Counted from the stretch's first letter, positions 16,622-26,538 are shown. The stretch is DNA of 64,000 bases from Marinomonas sp. IMCC 4694 (GCF_008122525.1 NZ_VSRV01000001.1:806001-870000), one strand, 5' to 3'. Numbers and translations are program-made. Notes: generated by a model from the sequence alone, not told the origin.

Positions 16622-17365
16622 GTGGATAAGGCCTTATATTTAGCCATGAGCGGCGGTGTACAAACCATGAACGCTCAGACAATACACGCTAACAACTTAG
16701 CCAACGTAAGCACAACGGGTTTTCGTTCAGATTTCGAGCAAGCTCGTGCCATGCCTGTCTATGGAGAGCATCATCCAAGCCGTGTTTACGCGATGACTGA
16801 GAACCCAGGAACACGGTTTGCCCAAGGTGACATGATACAAACCGGTCGAAATTTAGATGTGGCTGTAGCAGGCGACGGTTTTATAGCTGTCTATGATGAA
16901 GCTGGTCAAGAGGCCTATACACGCGCTGGCGATTTGCAAATTAATGCAGCAGGTCAATTAGTAACAGGCCGAGGGTTGCCGGTGGTTGGCACAGCAGGGC
17001 CCATTTTTTTGCCACCTTCTAGTAACATCAATATCACAGCGGATGGTTCAATCTCAATCGTCCCTCAAGGTGGCGCCGCCAACGAGGTCGCTGTTTTGAA
17101 TCAGATTAAGTTAGTCAACCCAGATAAACAGAATGTGCGTAAAGAAGAAGATGGTCTATTGCATTCACGTGATGGTCAAACGTTCGCTGCAGACCCTAAT
17201 GTGCAATTAGTCAGTGGTTTTATCGAGGGAAGTAACGTCAATGCTGTCGAAGAAATGACGCACGTTATGAACCTTGCGCGTCGTTTTGAAATGAACGTAA
17301 AAATGATGGACACCCTACGAGATAACGCGGACTCCTCTGCTCGGATATTACAGCGTGCCACCTAG
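16622..17365 (+). CDS. flgF: flagellar proximal rod protein FlgF
   Basis: 247-residue rod protein with the flgF/flgG-type N-terminus (LYLAMSGGVQTMNAQTIHAN then NLANVSTTGFRSDFEQAR) and C-terminus (GSNVNAVEEMTHVMNLARRF). The start is a GTG with AGGAG 7 bp upstream. A 7-bp-arm hairpin without T-tract overlaps its stop codon (17361-17378). Confidence 0.95.
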   Translation: MDKALYLAMSGGVQTMNAQTIHANNLANVSTTGFRSDFEQARAMPVYGEHHPSRVYAMTENPGTRFAQGDMIQTGRNLDVAVAGDGFIAVYDEAGQEAYTRAGDLQINAAGQLVTGRGLPVVGTAGPIFLPPSSNINITADGSISIVPQGGAANEVAVLNQIKLVNPDKQNVRKEEDGLLHSRDGQTFAADPNVQLVSGFIEGSNVNAVEEMTHVMNLARRFEMNVKMMDTLRDNADSSARILQRAT

Positions 17366-17416
17366 CCAACAGGCTAGGCACAGTTAACAAATAATTGGAT
17401 CAAACGAGAGGCTTTT

Positions 17417-18202
17417 ATGAATTCGGCATTGTGGGTCAGTAAAACCGGTTTAAGTGCGATGGATAAGCAGTTAAACGTCGTTGCCAACAACTTGGCGAAC
17501 GTCTCTACCACGGCGTTTAAAAAAGATCGTGCGGTATTTGAAGATCTTATGTACAAAGCGGTACGTGCGCCGGGTGGGTTAAGTGCTCAAAATGCAGAAT
17601 TGCCATCTGGGTTGCAGTTAGGTACGGGTGTCAAAGTTGGAGCAACACAGAAAGATTTCTCCAACGGCGATTACAACATGACGGACAGACAGCTTGACAT
17701 TGCCATACAAGGTAAAGGCTTTTTGCAGGTGTTGCAGCCGGATGGCACGATTGCTTATACGCGTGATGGCAGTCTGCAGTTGAATAGCCAAGGTCAAATT
17801 GTTACATCAGGCGGGTTGGTTGTTGAACCGGGTATTCAAATTGATCGTGATGCTGTCGATATTTTGATATCAGAAGATGGGGTCGTGTCGGTTCGCAAAA
17901 CTTCCGACGCTGATGCGCAGCAGGTTGGAACCATCAACATTGCTGGCTTCATTAACCCCACAGGACTAAACGCCGCCGGACAAAATCTTTACACTGAAAC
18001 CAATGCCAGTGGACCGCCATTGGTCGGGGTGCCCGGAACCGATTCCCTGGGCCGGATCGCCCAAGGCATGTTGGAAGCGTCCAACGTAAACTCGATTGAA
18101 GAATTGGTGAATATGATCACAACGCAAAGAGCGTACGAAATGAATTCAAAAGTCATCGCCTCGGCGGATGGGATGATGAGTTTTGCAATACAGCAGTTAT
18201 AA
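17417..18202 (+). CDS. flgG: flagellar distal rod protein FlgG
   Basis: 261-residue distal rod subunit. N-terminal SALWVSKTGLSAMDKQLNVV and ANNLANVSTTAFKKDRAVFE; GTGVKVGATQKDFSNGDY; C-terminal EASNVNSIEELVNMITTQRA and YEMNSKVI. Typical length and position between flgF and flgH. Confidence 0.97.
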   Translation: MNSALWVSKTGLSAMDKQLNVVANNLANVSTTAFKKDRAVFEDLMYKAVRAPGGLSAQNAELPSGLQLGTGVKVGATQKDFSNGDYNMTDRQLDIAIQGKGFLQVLQPDGTIAYTRDGSLQLNSQGQIVTSGGLVVEPGIQIDRDAVDILISEDGVVSVRKTSDADAQQVGTINIAGFINPTGLNAAGQNLYTETNASGPPLVGVPGTDSLGRIAQGMLEASNVNSIEELVNMITTQRAYEMNSKVIASADGMMSFAIQQL

Positions 18203-18217
18203 CTTGGTGAGCTAACT

Positions 18218-19069
18218 ATGATAAAAATTAAAATGGCGATTGCCATCGTGTTGAGTGCTTGCCTTTCGGGCTGCCTTTCTTGGGACATTAACGCGCAAGC
18301 GGTTGCAGAAGCTGCCGCGGCTGGTGTGGCGGCGGCCGCAACGGACGCCGTGATCGATGCCGCAGCAGGCAATGAAACCCCGCCAGAGGAAACAGCACCG
18401 GTTGACGAACCCAGAAAAGGCTATGTACCGGACCCAAATGATCCGCTTAATGGCCCCAGTTTTAGCCAATCAATTCAGTCTGATGATCCGTATTACGCTC
18501 CTGTCTACCCGAATGGCATGTCACCCTCTCAGGCGCCAACAGGCGGTATTTATCAGGCCAGTATGGGAGACGTGTTTTTTGGCGACCAAAAAGCCAGCAA
18601 AGTGGGTGATATTTTAACCATTAATTTGAACGAAACAACGACATCGACAAAAGCCAATGCGGCCACGGTGTCAAAGTCGTCATCGGCCACGATCGACAAC
18701 CCCACGGTGTTAGGACAAGAGCTCAAGGTCGATACAATACTTCCACAACAAGGTACGGACTTTTCAGGCAACGCATCCGCGAATCAAAATAACAGTTTAA
18801 ACGGCACCATTTCAGTCACCGTTTACAAAGCGTATCCAAACGGTCAGTTAGCGGTTCGGGGTGAAAAGTGGTTACGTCTAAATCAAGGTGACGAATACAT
18901 TCGTTTTTCTGGGGTGGTTCGTAAGCAAGATATTTCTCCAAACAATACCGTCGATTCTGAGCGCGTCGCCGACGCCAGGATTACCTACTCTGGGACTGGG
19001 GATGTGGCGGCAGGCAGCGAACAAGGTTGGGTAAGTCGCTTGCTGAATTCCAGCAATATGCCTTACTAA
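18218..19069 (+). CDS. flgH: flagellar L-ring lipoprotein FlgH
   Basis: Outer-membrane ring protein. The lipoprotein signal peptide ends in a lipobox (ACLSGC, Cys about residue 19). The conserved C-terminal part is standard: KVGDILTINLNETTTSTKAN, YPNGQLAVRGEKWLRLNQG, FSGVVRKQDISPNNTV and ADARITYSGTGDV. Between lipobox and conserved core is an unusual ~70-residue Ala-rich then Pro/Asp-rich segment (AVAEAAAAGVAAAATDAV). It makes the protein about 50 residues longer than enteric FlgH. Confidence 0.95.
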   Translation: MIKIKMAIAIVLSACLSGCLSWDINAQAVAEAAAAGVAAAATDAVIDAAAGNETPPEETAPVDEPRKGYVPDPNDPLNGPSFSQSIQSDDPYYAPVYPNGMSPSQAPTGGIYQASMGDVFFGDQKASKVGDILTINLNETTTSTKANAATVSKSSSATIDNPTVLGQELKVDTILPQQGTDFSGNASANQNNSLNGTISVTVYKAYPNGQLAVRGEKWLRLNQGDEYIRFSGVVRKQDISPNNTVDSERVADARITYSGTGDVAAGSEQGWVSRLLNSSNMPY

Positions 19070-19117
19070 TCAAATCATCGACTAATCGAGGGCTTTGCTT
19101 CCTCAAAGGGTAATGTA

Positions 19118-20197
19118 ATGAAACTCATAACATTCGTCGTCTTATCTTTCTTGTCGTTGGCTGTTCAAGCTGAGCGTCTTAAAGATATCGCGAGCGTTCA
19201 AGGCGTTCGAGAAAACCAATTGTTTGGTTACGGTTTGGTCATTGGTTTGAATGGAACAGGTGACAGCACCCCGTTTACCAATCAGAGCTTCTCCAGCATG
19301 TTGTCGCGTTTTGGTGTGACCCTCCCAGATGGCGTAAGTGCAACGTCTAAAAACGTCGCCGCGGTTTCTTTGACAGCGACCTTGCCTGCGTTTTCTAAAC
19401 CAGGACAGAAAATTGATGTGACGGCGTCGTCCATTGGCAACGCGAGTGCATTGCGTGGCGGGACGTTGTTGCTGTCCACCCTCAAAGGAGCTGATGGTGC
19501 TGTGTACGCCATTGCACAAGGCAATCTTGTGGTGGGTGGGATGGGAGCAGACGGCTCAAGAAACTCTGTGAATGTGCCGACGGTTGGACGTATACCCAAT
19601 GGTGCGAGTGTCGAGCGCATGGTCGCCAGTAGTTTTAATACAGGCGATACCTTGACGTTTAACTTAAACCGCCCTGATTTTACCACGGCAAGACAAGTTA
19701 CCGACACCATCAACAATCTTTTGGGTCCAGGTGTCGCGACCACATTAGATGCCACCTCGATACGCGTCTCAGCACCCAGAGATTCAAGTCAGCGAGTGAC
19801 TTACCTGTCTATTCTTGAAAACCTAGAAGTGGAAGTAGCACAAGAGCGCGCCCGCATCGTGGTGAACTCCCGTACAGGTACGATCATCATTGGTCAACAC
19901 GTTAAAGTCTCCCCCGCAGCGATCACCCATGGCAGCTTAACCGTCACGATCAGAGAGATACCGCCGGTAGTTGGGCAAGATGGCACCACCACAGGCGGCC
20001 AGACTATTATTTCCCCTCGTGAAGGTATTGAAATAGCGCCAAACAGTGGCCGAATGTTTGTTTTTGATCCTGGTGCATCATTGAACGATATTGTTCGTGC
20101 GGTTAATCAGGTGGGCGCGGCGCCCGGCGATGTGATGGCCATATTAGAAGGCTTAAAGCAAGCTGGTGCGATTAACGCTGACCTAGTCGTTATATAG
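19118..20197 (+). CDS. flgI: flagellar P-ring protein FlgI
   Basis: Periplasmic P-ring subunit with a cleavable signal peptide (MKLITFVVLSFLSLAVQA). Conserved blocks: RLKDIASVQGVRENQLFGYG and LVIGLNGTGDST at the N-terminus, ALRGGTLLLSTLKGADG in the middle, and NDIVRAVNQVGAAPGDVMAI at the C-terminus. 359 residues is normal. Confidence 0.97.
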   Translation: MKLITFVVLSFLSLAVQAERLKDIASVQGVRENQLFGYGLVIGLNGTGDSTPFTNQSFSSMLSRFGVTLPDGVSATSKNVAAVSLTATLPAFSKPGQKIDVTASSIGNASALRGGTLLLSTLKGADGAVYAIAQGNLVVGGMGADGSRNSVNVPTVGRIPNGASVERMVASSFNTGDTLTFNLNRPDFTTARQVTDTINNLLGPGVATTLDATSIRVSAPRDSSQRVTYLSILENLEVEVAQERARIVVNSRTGTIIIGQHVKVSPAAITHGSLTVTIREIPPVVGQDGTTTGGQTIISPREGIEIAPNSGRMFVFDPGASLNDIVRAVNQVGAAPGDVMAILEGLKQAGAINADLVVI

Positions 20198-20205
20198 GGT
20201 GACTC

Positions 20206-21207
20206 ATGAATTCAATTCCGCCTAAGCAGGATTTCTTTGCTGACTTTTCAACCTTGACCGATCTGAAAACGAAAGCCGCCCAAAACCCAGACGCGGCGAT
20301 CAAAGAAGTTGCACAACAGTTTGAGTCTATATTCATCAATATGCTGCTAAAGAATATGCGCTCGACAAATGAGGCCATTGGTAGCGGGCTTTTTTCCAGT
20401 GCGCAAACAAAGCAATATCAAGAAATGATGGACTCGCAGATGTCGCAAAGTATGGCGAAATCAGGCGGGATCGGTTTGTCGGAAGCGCTTATCCGTCAGT
20501 ATCAGGCGCAACAGCAATCCCGTGTTGGGTCACCTGAAGCAAAAGCGCGTGGTGATACGGATTTCCTCAATCAAGTCGCAAAACAAGATCTGGTTAGAAT
20601 ACAAGCCTTGGCACATCGCGCCTCAACCGAATTTATGCGGAGCGTTCAGCCAAGTGCAGAGCAGGCAGCCAGTATGGCTGCAACGAATGGGGTATCCGCG
20701 GCGGGAAACATAGCGGCACCGTCGGCATTGTCCGTCGTGTTTGCCACCCCAGATGAATTTGTGGATAACCTCTGGCCTTATGCCCAGCGAGCGGCAGAAA
20801 AATTAGGAGTGAGTCCGAAGGCAATTTTAGCGCAGGCTGCGCTAGAAACAGGCTGGGGAAAATACCCCATCGCCAAAGAAAACGGCGCGGCCAGTTTTAA
20901 TGTGTTTGGTATAAAAGCGGACACTCGATGGCAAGGCGATAGGGCTGTGGTGAATACATTGGAGTTTAGAGACGGAGTGGCAAAGCGAGAAAAAGCCGCT
21001 TTTCGTGCTTATGACTCGTTTTCACACAGTTTTGATGACTACGCCGATTTCTTAGCATCCAGTGATCGTTACAAAGAAGCCCTTCAGGCGGGTAAAGACG
21101 CGTCAATGTTTGCCGCTTCTTTACAGCAAAGTGGTTACGCAACCGATCCAAATTACTCTCAGAAAATGGACAGTATTATATTGAGTAAGTGGATACGAGG
21201 CTTGTAG
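20206..21207 (+). CDS. flgJ: rod-cap peptidoglycan hydrolase FlgJ
   Basis: Bifunctional: an N-terminal rod-capping domain (QQFESIFINMLLKNMRSTNE) and a C-terminal glucosaminidase-type muramidase domain from about residue 180 (AILAQAALETGWGKYPIAKE then NVFGIKADTRWQGDR). The catalytic Glu lies in AALETGWG. It opens the murein for the rod. Dual-domain FlgJ is typical of gammaproteobacteria. Confidence 0.96.
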   Translation: MNSIPPKQDFFADFSTLTDLKTKAAQNPDAAIKEVAQQFESIFINMLLKNMRSTNEAIGSGLFSSAQTKQYQEMMDSQMSQSMAKSGGIGLSEALIRQYQAQQQSRVGSPEAKARGDTDFLNQVAKQDLVRIQALAHRASTEFMRSVQPSAEQAASMAATNGVSAAGNIAAPSALSVVFATPDEFVDNLWPYAQRAAEKLGVSPKAILAQAALETGWGKYPIAKENGAASFNVFGIKADTRWQGDRAVVNTLEFRDGVAKREKAAFRAYDSFSHSFDDYADFLASSDRYKEALQAGKDASMFAASLQQSGYATDPNYSQKMDSIILSKWIRGL

Positions 21208-21237
21208 AGGGGTTGGTCGATTAATGGTAAGTATTGG

Positions 21238-21264
21238 TAAAGTTTTTGCATATTCTGCCGATAG
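21238..21264 (+). promoter_or_regulatory. sigma-28 promoter for flgK-flgL
   Basis: TAAAGTTT (21238-21245), 11-bp spacer, GCCGATAG (21257-21264): 15 of 16 consensus positions. It is 52 bp upstream of flgK, which makes flgKL a late (FliA-dependent) unit. Confidence 0.88.
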
Positions 21265-21316
21265 CCATTATTCAGTTTTAACATGATTTATGAAAAACCT
21301 ACTAGGGGTGTGAGCG

Positions 21317-23293
21317 ATGAGCTCAAATTTATATTCAATTGGTTTGTCTGGGCTTCAGTCCAGTAATGCTCGTATTAATACGACGAGTCAGAACACATCC
21401 AATGTGGATACAGAAGGCTACAGCCGTCAACGAACCGATACGGCGAGTTCTGCATTAGGCGGCGTTGTTCTTCGTGATACTTTTCGTCTGGTTGATAATT
21501 TTGTTAGCGCTCAGGTGCGTTCCGATACGTCCGAGTTTGCGTATTATGACGCACTTCATTCAATGATGACGGCCTCTGACAACTTGCTGTCAGAGCAAAA
21601 TGTGGCCTTAACTGGTTATTTAGATAAAGCGTTTGGCGCTTTGCAGGCCGCCAATAATGACCCTACGTCTTCGTCATTAAGAGAACTTGCCCATTCGAGC
21701 TTTAAAGACCTCGTCAATCAATACAAAACTTTGTCCAGCATTGTCACGCGCCAAGAAGATTTAGTGGACGAGCAAATTTCCTCATCTTTAACAGAAGTGA
21801 ACGCCATTGCAGACAAAATTTCAGACTTAAACGCCAAAATTTCACGAGAAGAAGGGGCGTCCTTTGCGTCTGCGAATGAGCTACGCGATCAGCAAGAGCA
21901 GCTAGCTAAAGATTTGTCAGAATTTCTCAGCATCAAAACACAGTTTAACGACAAAGGTCTCATGAATATTCATTTGTCTAATGGCCAGCCACTAGTGATG
22001 GACAACGCACCGACTGAGGTGTTTGTAAGGCCAAATGAGCTAAACCCTAAGCAAGTCGAGTTAGCGGTTAACTTTGGTGACCATAATGTGGGCTTGAAAA
22101 TGGAGGGGTTAGGGGGCAGCGTGGGCGGTTTAGTAGATTACCGTTCTGAATTTAGTTCGTACGCCGATCGCACGTTGGGGCAGAGTGCTATTGCTATTTC
22201 TGACGCGATGAACGCACAAAACGCAAAGGGGTTAGATGCAAACGGTCATTTTGGGAAAGATATTTTCTCTCTGGCAAACATAGAGGTATACACCGCTTCT
22301 GACAGTGCGCGGAAATCCTCTGCCGTGGAGGTACGGGTATCTCAAGGTGAAGCTGCAAAAATTACCAAAGACACCTATGAGCTAGTCAAGGTTGATGATC
22401 AAATGTTCTCCATCAATAGGTACGATCTTAACAATCGGCCCGTTGGACAACCCGTGCTGCTTGATCCGTCGGCGACGGCGCTCACCAGTGATGGTTATTA
22501 CAAACTCGACGCGTTGGGTTTAGATATTAAATTGAGCGATCTCAATGCCATTGAAAATGGCGACGTGTTTCGTTTTGTTCCTACGCAAGGCGCGGCGTCA
22601 AAATTAGGCCTTTTTGCCAAAAATGGAGACGATATCGCCTTGAGTTCTCCTATCGGTGTCGTCACGCATTCCAGTAATTTATCCAACGCTAAAATATCTG
22701 TCTCTGAGATTACCAGTACCCGCCCCGATGCCTCCGCTTTTTCTGCCGATGGTTCACTTTACCCGAGTTCGCCACACAGTATTTACTTTACATCGCCTAA
22801 TTCTTACGTGGTTCGTGATTCGTCTGGGTCGGACGTTGCAGCGGTCGATAATGTTCTTCAATACAATAACTTACTTGAGCAAGCGGGTTTATCTATAAAA
22901 GCGGGGTTTGATGTTTCGATTTCTTCAACCCCTCGTGCGGGAGATGAATTTTCAATGAGCCCTGACGAAGTGGGCGTGGCCGATAATTTGAACGGCTTAG
23001 CACTGATGAATTTACAAAACCAGTCTTTGGTTGAAGGTAAGGCAAGTTTAACAAAAGCATTTGCTGGTTTTATTGCTCATGTTGGCGTCGAAGCGGCAGA
23101 AGCAAAAGGCCATGCGGCATCGAGTGAGGTGGTTTTGAACGACAGCACAAACCGTCGTGATCGATTGTCTGCGGTGAATCTCGACGAAGAAGCCGTAAAT
23201 TTAATGAAATATCAGCAGTCCTATTCTGCTTCTGCACAGGTTATCACTGCAGCGCGTACGACGTTTGAAACCCTGCTTGGTATCATGAGGTAA
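21317..23293 (+). CDS. flgK: flagellar hook-filament junction protein FlgK (HAP1)
   Basis: 658 residues. Conserved N-terminus (LYSIGLSGLQSSNARINTTS, then NTSNVDTEGYSRQR) and C-terminus (RRDRLSAVNLDEEAVNLMKY, then ARTTFETLLGIMR) with a variable middle. FlgN is its expected export chaperone. Confidence 0.96.
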   Translation: MSSNLYSIGLSGLQSSNARINTTSQNTSNVDTEGYSRQRTDTASSALGGVVLRDTFRLVDNFVSAQVRSDTSEFAYYDALHSMMTASDNLLSEQNVALTGYLDKAFGALQAANNDPTSSSLRELAHSSFKDLVNQYKTLSSIVTRQEDLVDEQISSSLTEVNAIADKISDLNAKISREEGASFASANELRDQQEQLAKDLSEFLSIKTQFNDKGLMNIHLSNGQPLVMDNAPTEVFVRPNELNPKQVELAVNFGDHNVGLKMEGLGGSVGGLVDYRSEFSSYADRTLGQSAIAISDAMNAQNAKGLDANGHFGKDIFSLANIEVYTASDSARKSSAVEVRVSQGEAAKITKDTYELVKVDDQMFSINRYDLNNRPVGQPVLLDPSATALTSDGYYKLDALGLDIKLSDLNAIENGDVFRFVPTQGAASKLGLFAKNGDDIALSSPIGVVTHSSNLSNAKISVSEITSTRPDASAFSADGSLYPSSPHSIYFTSPNSYVVRDSSGSDVAAVDNVLQYNNLLEQAGLSIKAGFDVSISSTPRAGDEFSMSPDEVGVADNLNGLALMNLQNQSLVEGKASLTKAFAGFIAHVGVEAAEAKGHAASSEVVLNDSTNRRDRLSAVNLDEEAVNLMKYQQSYSASAQVITAARTTFETLLGIMR

Positions 23294-23297
23294 CTAC

Positions 23298-24608
23298 ATG
23301 CGAGTGACGAACAATTTAATTTATGGTCAGTCAAGCAGGGCGATCGGCCAAGCCAATGAAAAAATGATGAAGGTGCAAGAGAAAATTGCAGCTCAAACTG
23401 ACATTGTAAAGCCTAGCGATAACCCCGTGGGGGCGAGCCAGTTATTAATGTACGAGGGCAGCAATAATCGCTTAAAACTGTTTGACGAATCGATAAAAAT
23501 GGCAACCAGCAGCTTGGAATACCAAGAGGTTGCACTGGACAGCCTAAATGACTCATTGGATGACGCTCGCACCTTATTTATTCAAGCGCAAAACCATATA
23601 AACACGCAAGATGATATCGATGCAATTATTCAAGAAGTGACACTGATCACAGAGTCCATGGCGGAACTGATGAATTCTAAAAGTGCAGATGGTAACTACA
23701 TCTTTGCCGGCACAGACACTCAGGGTCCTCCTTTTTTATTGGACGGTCAGGGGCGATATCAATGGGCCGGAAATGAAAGTGTGAGATACGCTCAAATCTC
23801 AGAAGACATGAAAATACCCATCACAGATTCAGGCAAAAAATTGTTTCAAGACATTTGGACCAACCGAACTTTTAGCTCCCAAGTGATTGCAGGGGATGTG
23901 TCATTAAAAGCGAGTGTCAAAAACCAGGGTGATTTTGATCAGTTTATGGACCGTCACTATGATCCACAGGACCCGTTACGTAATGTGTATGTCATCACCA
24001 CTCTGCCTACAGGTGCTGAAAACGGTACGCTTCCTTCGGTTGATTTATCGCTGATTGGTTCGGAAAGTGAGGTCGATGCCAAAAGAAGAGAATCCTTTGA
24101 TGGCACGCCAGGTGTTTTTAGTGTCACCAACAGTGCCGGTGACGTGGTGTCTTCAGGGTCCTATACAACGGGTAAGCCGATTAATTTTAATGGCATGTCG
24201 CTGTTATTGAGAGGGGCGCCTGGTGCCAGTGTCGGCGTTTCTTTAGACAAGCCAAAACGAGACAACGTGTTAAACGAGATTAATGACAGCCTGGTCACGT
24301 TAGGAAATAAAAATGCCACTGAGGAAGAGCGCTCTGCGGCGTTTTTTAGTGCCACTGAGAGTATCAATAATGCTCAGACTAAGGTCGGCGAGGGTCGGTC
24401 ATCTGTCGGTGCCAGGCTCAACACACTAAGAGATAGGGAAGATTTCAGTTCGGCGAATCAATTATCCAATACAATTGCGCAAGATCGAGTGGGCGGTTTG
24501 GATCTTGCGGCAGCGGCGACAGAGCTGTCTATGAATGAATCGGCGTTGAATGCCTCTCAGCAGGTATTTACCCGAATCAGTAATCTCTCTCTTTTTAATA
24601 AAATGTAA
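23298..24608 (+). CDS. flgL: flagellar hook-filament junction protein FlgL (HAP3)
   Basis: 436 residues with flagellin-like ends. N-terminus MRVTNNLIYGQSSRAIGQAN, then PSDNPVGASQLLMYE and KSADGNYIFAGTDTQGPPF; C-terminus DLAAAATELSMNESALNASQ. It starts 4 bp after flgK and belongs to the same late operon. Confidence 0.95.
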   Translation: MRVTNNLIYGQSSRAIGQANEKMMKVQEKIAAQTDIVKPSDNPVGASQLLMYEGSNNRLKLFDESIKMATSSLEYQEVALDSLNDSLDDARTLFIQAQNHINTQDDIDAIIQEVTLITESMAELMNSKSADGNYIFAGTDTQGPPFLLDGQGRYQWAGNESVRYAQISEDMKIPITDSGKKLFQDIWTNRTFSSQVIAGDVSLKASVKNQGDFDQFMDRHYDPQDPLRNVYVITTLPTGAENGTLPSVDLSLIGSESEVDAKRRESFDGTPGVFSVTNSAGDVVSSGSYTTGKPINFNGMSLLLRGAPGASVGVSLDKPKRDNVLNEINDSLVTLGNKNATEEERSAAFFSATESINNAQTKVGEGRSSVGARLNTLRDREDFSSANQLSNTIAQDRVGGLDLAAAATELSMNESALNASQQVFTRISNLSLFNKM

Positions 24609-24632
24609 TGTGCCACAGGGTAAGGAATCAGT

Positions 24633-26231
24633 ATGTCGGCGTTTGAAATAGAATCCTGTTTTGGGGCTGAGATTAATGTCGGGTATTTTGATATTTATGA
24701 AATACTCGATCTATTGGGCGTTAAAGAGGACGTGGTTAGTAATAATCGTGTGCAAAATTTAATCAAAAAACATGGGGAAAATGAACGTATTGTTGCGGTG
24801 GCTATTCGCCAAGTATTGTTAGACTTGCTCGCGCCAGCCCTAGAGAGTGTTTTTCTCCCTTTTGATCCTTATTTCTCCGACGATAAGCTCCAAAATACCA
24901 AAAAAGAGCGGCTGTATGATGCGCAAGAGCGCTTTCTTATTTTATGCCTTTCTATTGCAAATGGTCGTTCTGTCAAGAGTCTCAAAAAGCTCAACCCCGA
25001 ACTTAATACCAAAGAGTTGAGGCAAAAAAATAAGCAAGGGCAGAACCTCTTTCGCTATTTCAGAGAAATGCTGAACGAGCATACACGAGAATTCATTCAA
25101 AGTTACAAAGCGCGTATGGAAGCGGTAAGCAATGAGGTCTCAGAGAGCACTGCGCAAAAAAAAGAGCCAAATGATCAAACTAATAGTGTCACCGGCATTA
25201 ACGCTGCAGGTACTAACGTTGCTGGCGCTGAGGCGATGGAAAGCGCCTCAGCCGACGCCAAAGTAAACGGCGCAAAAAAAAACTCCAGTACAAAATTAAC
25301 TCCCACCACGTTTGCCAATGAATCGACAATTGCCCTAAAGTTATTTCAAGATGGTAAAACACTGCTGTCAGACCAAGTTGAACGGTTTAAGCGGGGTGAA
25401 TCACTTGATATGCTTGAGCTGATGAAATTTTGTCACCGACTCATTGAGTCTCATACGCGAAATAATTTTTCCTTAATGGCGATTAGAAATATCAAGGATG
25501 CCTCCACCTATTTGGGGTCGCATTCCATTGGTATGGCGGTGTTAGGAATTCATTTTGCTAAGGCGTTAAAATTATCCAATGCGTACGTAGAAGGCATAGC
25601 GTTAGGAGCGTTATTGTTTGATTTAGGGCGTTTTCGTTTGCCTGTTGCAATGATAATGAAATCCACCAAAATGACAGACAGTGAATTTGATCTATTTAGA
25701 AAACACATTCAATTTGGTGAGCAAATATTAAGCCGCTGTGAAGGTGTCCCCAAAATAGTTCATCACATGCTGGTGGACCACCACGAAAAAATAGATGGCA
25801 CAGGGTATCCTATCGGTAAGCAAGGCCAAGAAATATCCGTGTATGGAAAAATGGCCGCGATTATCGATGCGTATGATGCGATGACGTCAGAACAAAGTCA
25901 TAAAAAATCTATCGTTCCTATTCAGGCCTGTAGGCAAATGAAAAAAGAGTCAGGCACGGCGTTCGATGCTCAGTTATTGTCGGTGTTTTTAAAAAGTATA
26001 GGCCCTGTTCCTGTGGGCTCTTGTGTCCTTCTGTCAAATGGTCGCATTGGGTTTGTCTTAACACTCGACACCCAGCTTATGCCGGCTTTGATTCGGCAAG
26101 TTTACAGTATGACAAACAAAGCATTTATTGCCTCAACTGACGTTGAATTAGGTAAGTCTTCAAATTTAGCGATTCAAAAAGAAATCGATCCTCAAGCGTT
26201 TGGCTTGTTGTTCAGTGATCATGTTTCTTAG
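24633..26231 (+). CDS. degenerate HD-GYP domain protein
   Basis: 532 residues. An N-terminal region of unknown fold (about 1-180) and an Ala/Asn/Thr-rich linker (about 185-225) precede an HD-GYP domain (about 290-445). The GYP part is intact (VDHHEKIDGTGYPIGKQGQE) and so are HSIGMAVLG, the later His of RKHIQFGEQIL and IIDAYDAMTS. The eponymous His-Asp is altered: LLFDLGRFRLP has Phe329-Asp330 where LLHDIGK is usual. HD-GYP domains hydrolyse cyclic-di-GMP using two or three metals; loss of this His suggests reduced or no catalysis, possibly a c-di-GMP sensor. It follows flgL by 24 bp and may share its late promoter. Confidence 0.85.
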   Translation: MSAFEIESCFGAEINVGYFDIYEILDLLGVKEDVVSNNRVQNLIKKHGENERIVAVAIRQVLLDLLAPALESVFLPFDPYFSDDKLQNTKKERLYDAQERFLILCLSIANGRSVKSLKKLNPELNTKELRQKNKQGQNLFRYFREMLNEHTREFIQSYKARMEAVSNEVSESTAQKKEPNDQTNSVTGINAAGTNVAGAEAMESASADAKVNGAKKNSSTKLTPTTFANESTIALKLFQDGKTLLSDQVERFKRGESLDMLELMKFCHRLIESHTRNNFSLMAIRNIKDASTYLGSHSIGMAVLGIHFAKALKLSNAYVEGIALGALLFDLGRFRLPVAMIMKSTKMTDSEFDLFRKHIQFGEQILSRCEGVPKIVHHMLVDHHEKIDGTGYPIGKQGQEISVYGKMAAIIDAYDAMTSEQSHKKSIVPIQACRQMKKESGTAFDAQLLSVFLKSIGPVPVGSCVLLSNGRIGFVLTLDTQLMPALIRQVYSMTNKAFIASTDVELGKSSNLAIQKEIDPQAFGLLFSDHVS

Positions 26232-26282
26232 CTCGCCTCCTGGTTTTCTCTCTAAAATCCCCGCGTTATCTACCTCAAAATC

Positions 26283-26313
26283 GCACCTAGCTTCTCTGGG
26301 TTAAGGTGCTTTT
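26283..26313 (+). terminator. intrinsic terminator after the HD-GYP gene
   Basis: GCACCT (26283-26288) pairs with AGGTGC (26304-26309), followed by TTTT. Short tract, so moderate strength. Confidence 0.55.
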
Positions 26314-26346
26314 GTGTCTTTGTATAAAATTTTTCACTTTAATGTT

Positions 26347-26373
26347 TAAAGTTTTTTCCTTTTTGTTCGATAA
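26347..26373 (+). promoter_or_regulatory. sigma-28 promoter of flagellin 1
   Basis: TAAAGTTT (26347-26354), exactly 11 bp, TTCGATAA (26366-26373): perfect -35 and 6/8 of the GCCGATAA -10. Confidence 0.8.
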
Positions 26374-26538
26374 CCTGATTGTAGCGTTTTTAAGGGTGTT
26401 CATAAAAAATGAACGGTTTAAAAACAAAAAATTAAAGATTTATATCGAGTTGTCGATAAGATAAATAAGAGACAAAAACCAAATAACTAATTAAATCAAA
26501 AGGTTGTCTCGTTAATAATTGTTTTAGGAGAGAATAAA

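Larger units (their letters stand above)
26232..26538. other. intergenic region upstream of flagellin 1
   Basis: About 300 bp: a hairpin terminator at 26283-26313, then an A/T-rich stretch with the sigma-28 promoter at 26347-26373 and a ~160-nt 5' untranslated region ending in AGGAGAG before the ATG. Confidence 0.7.
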
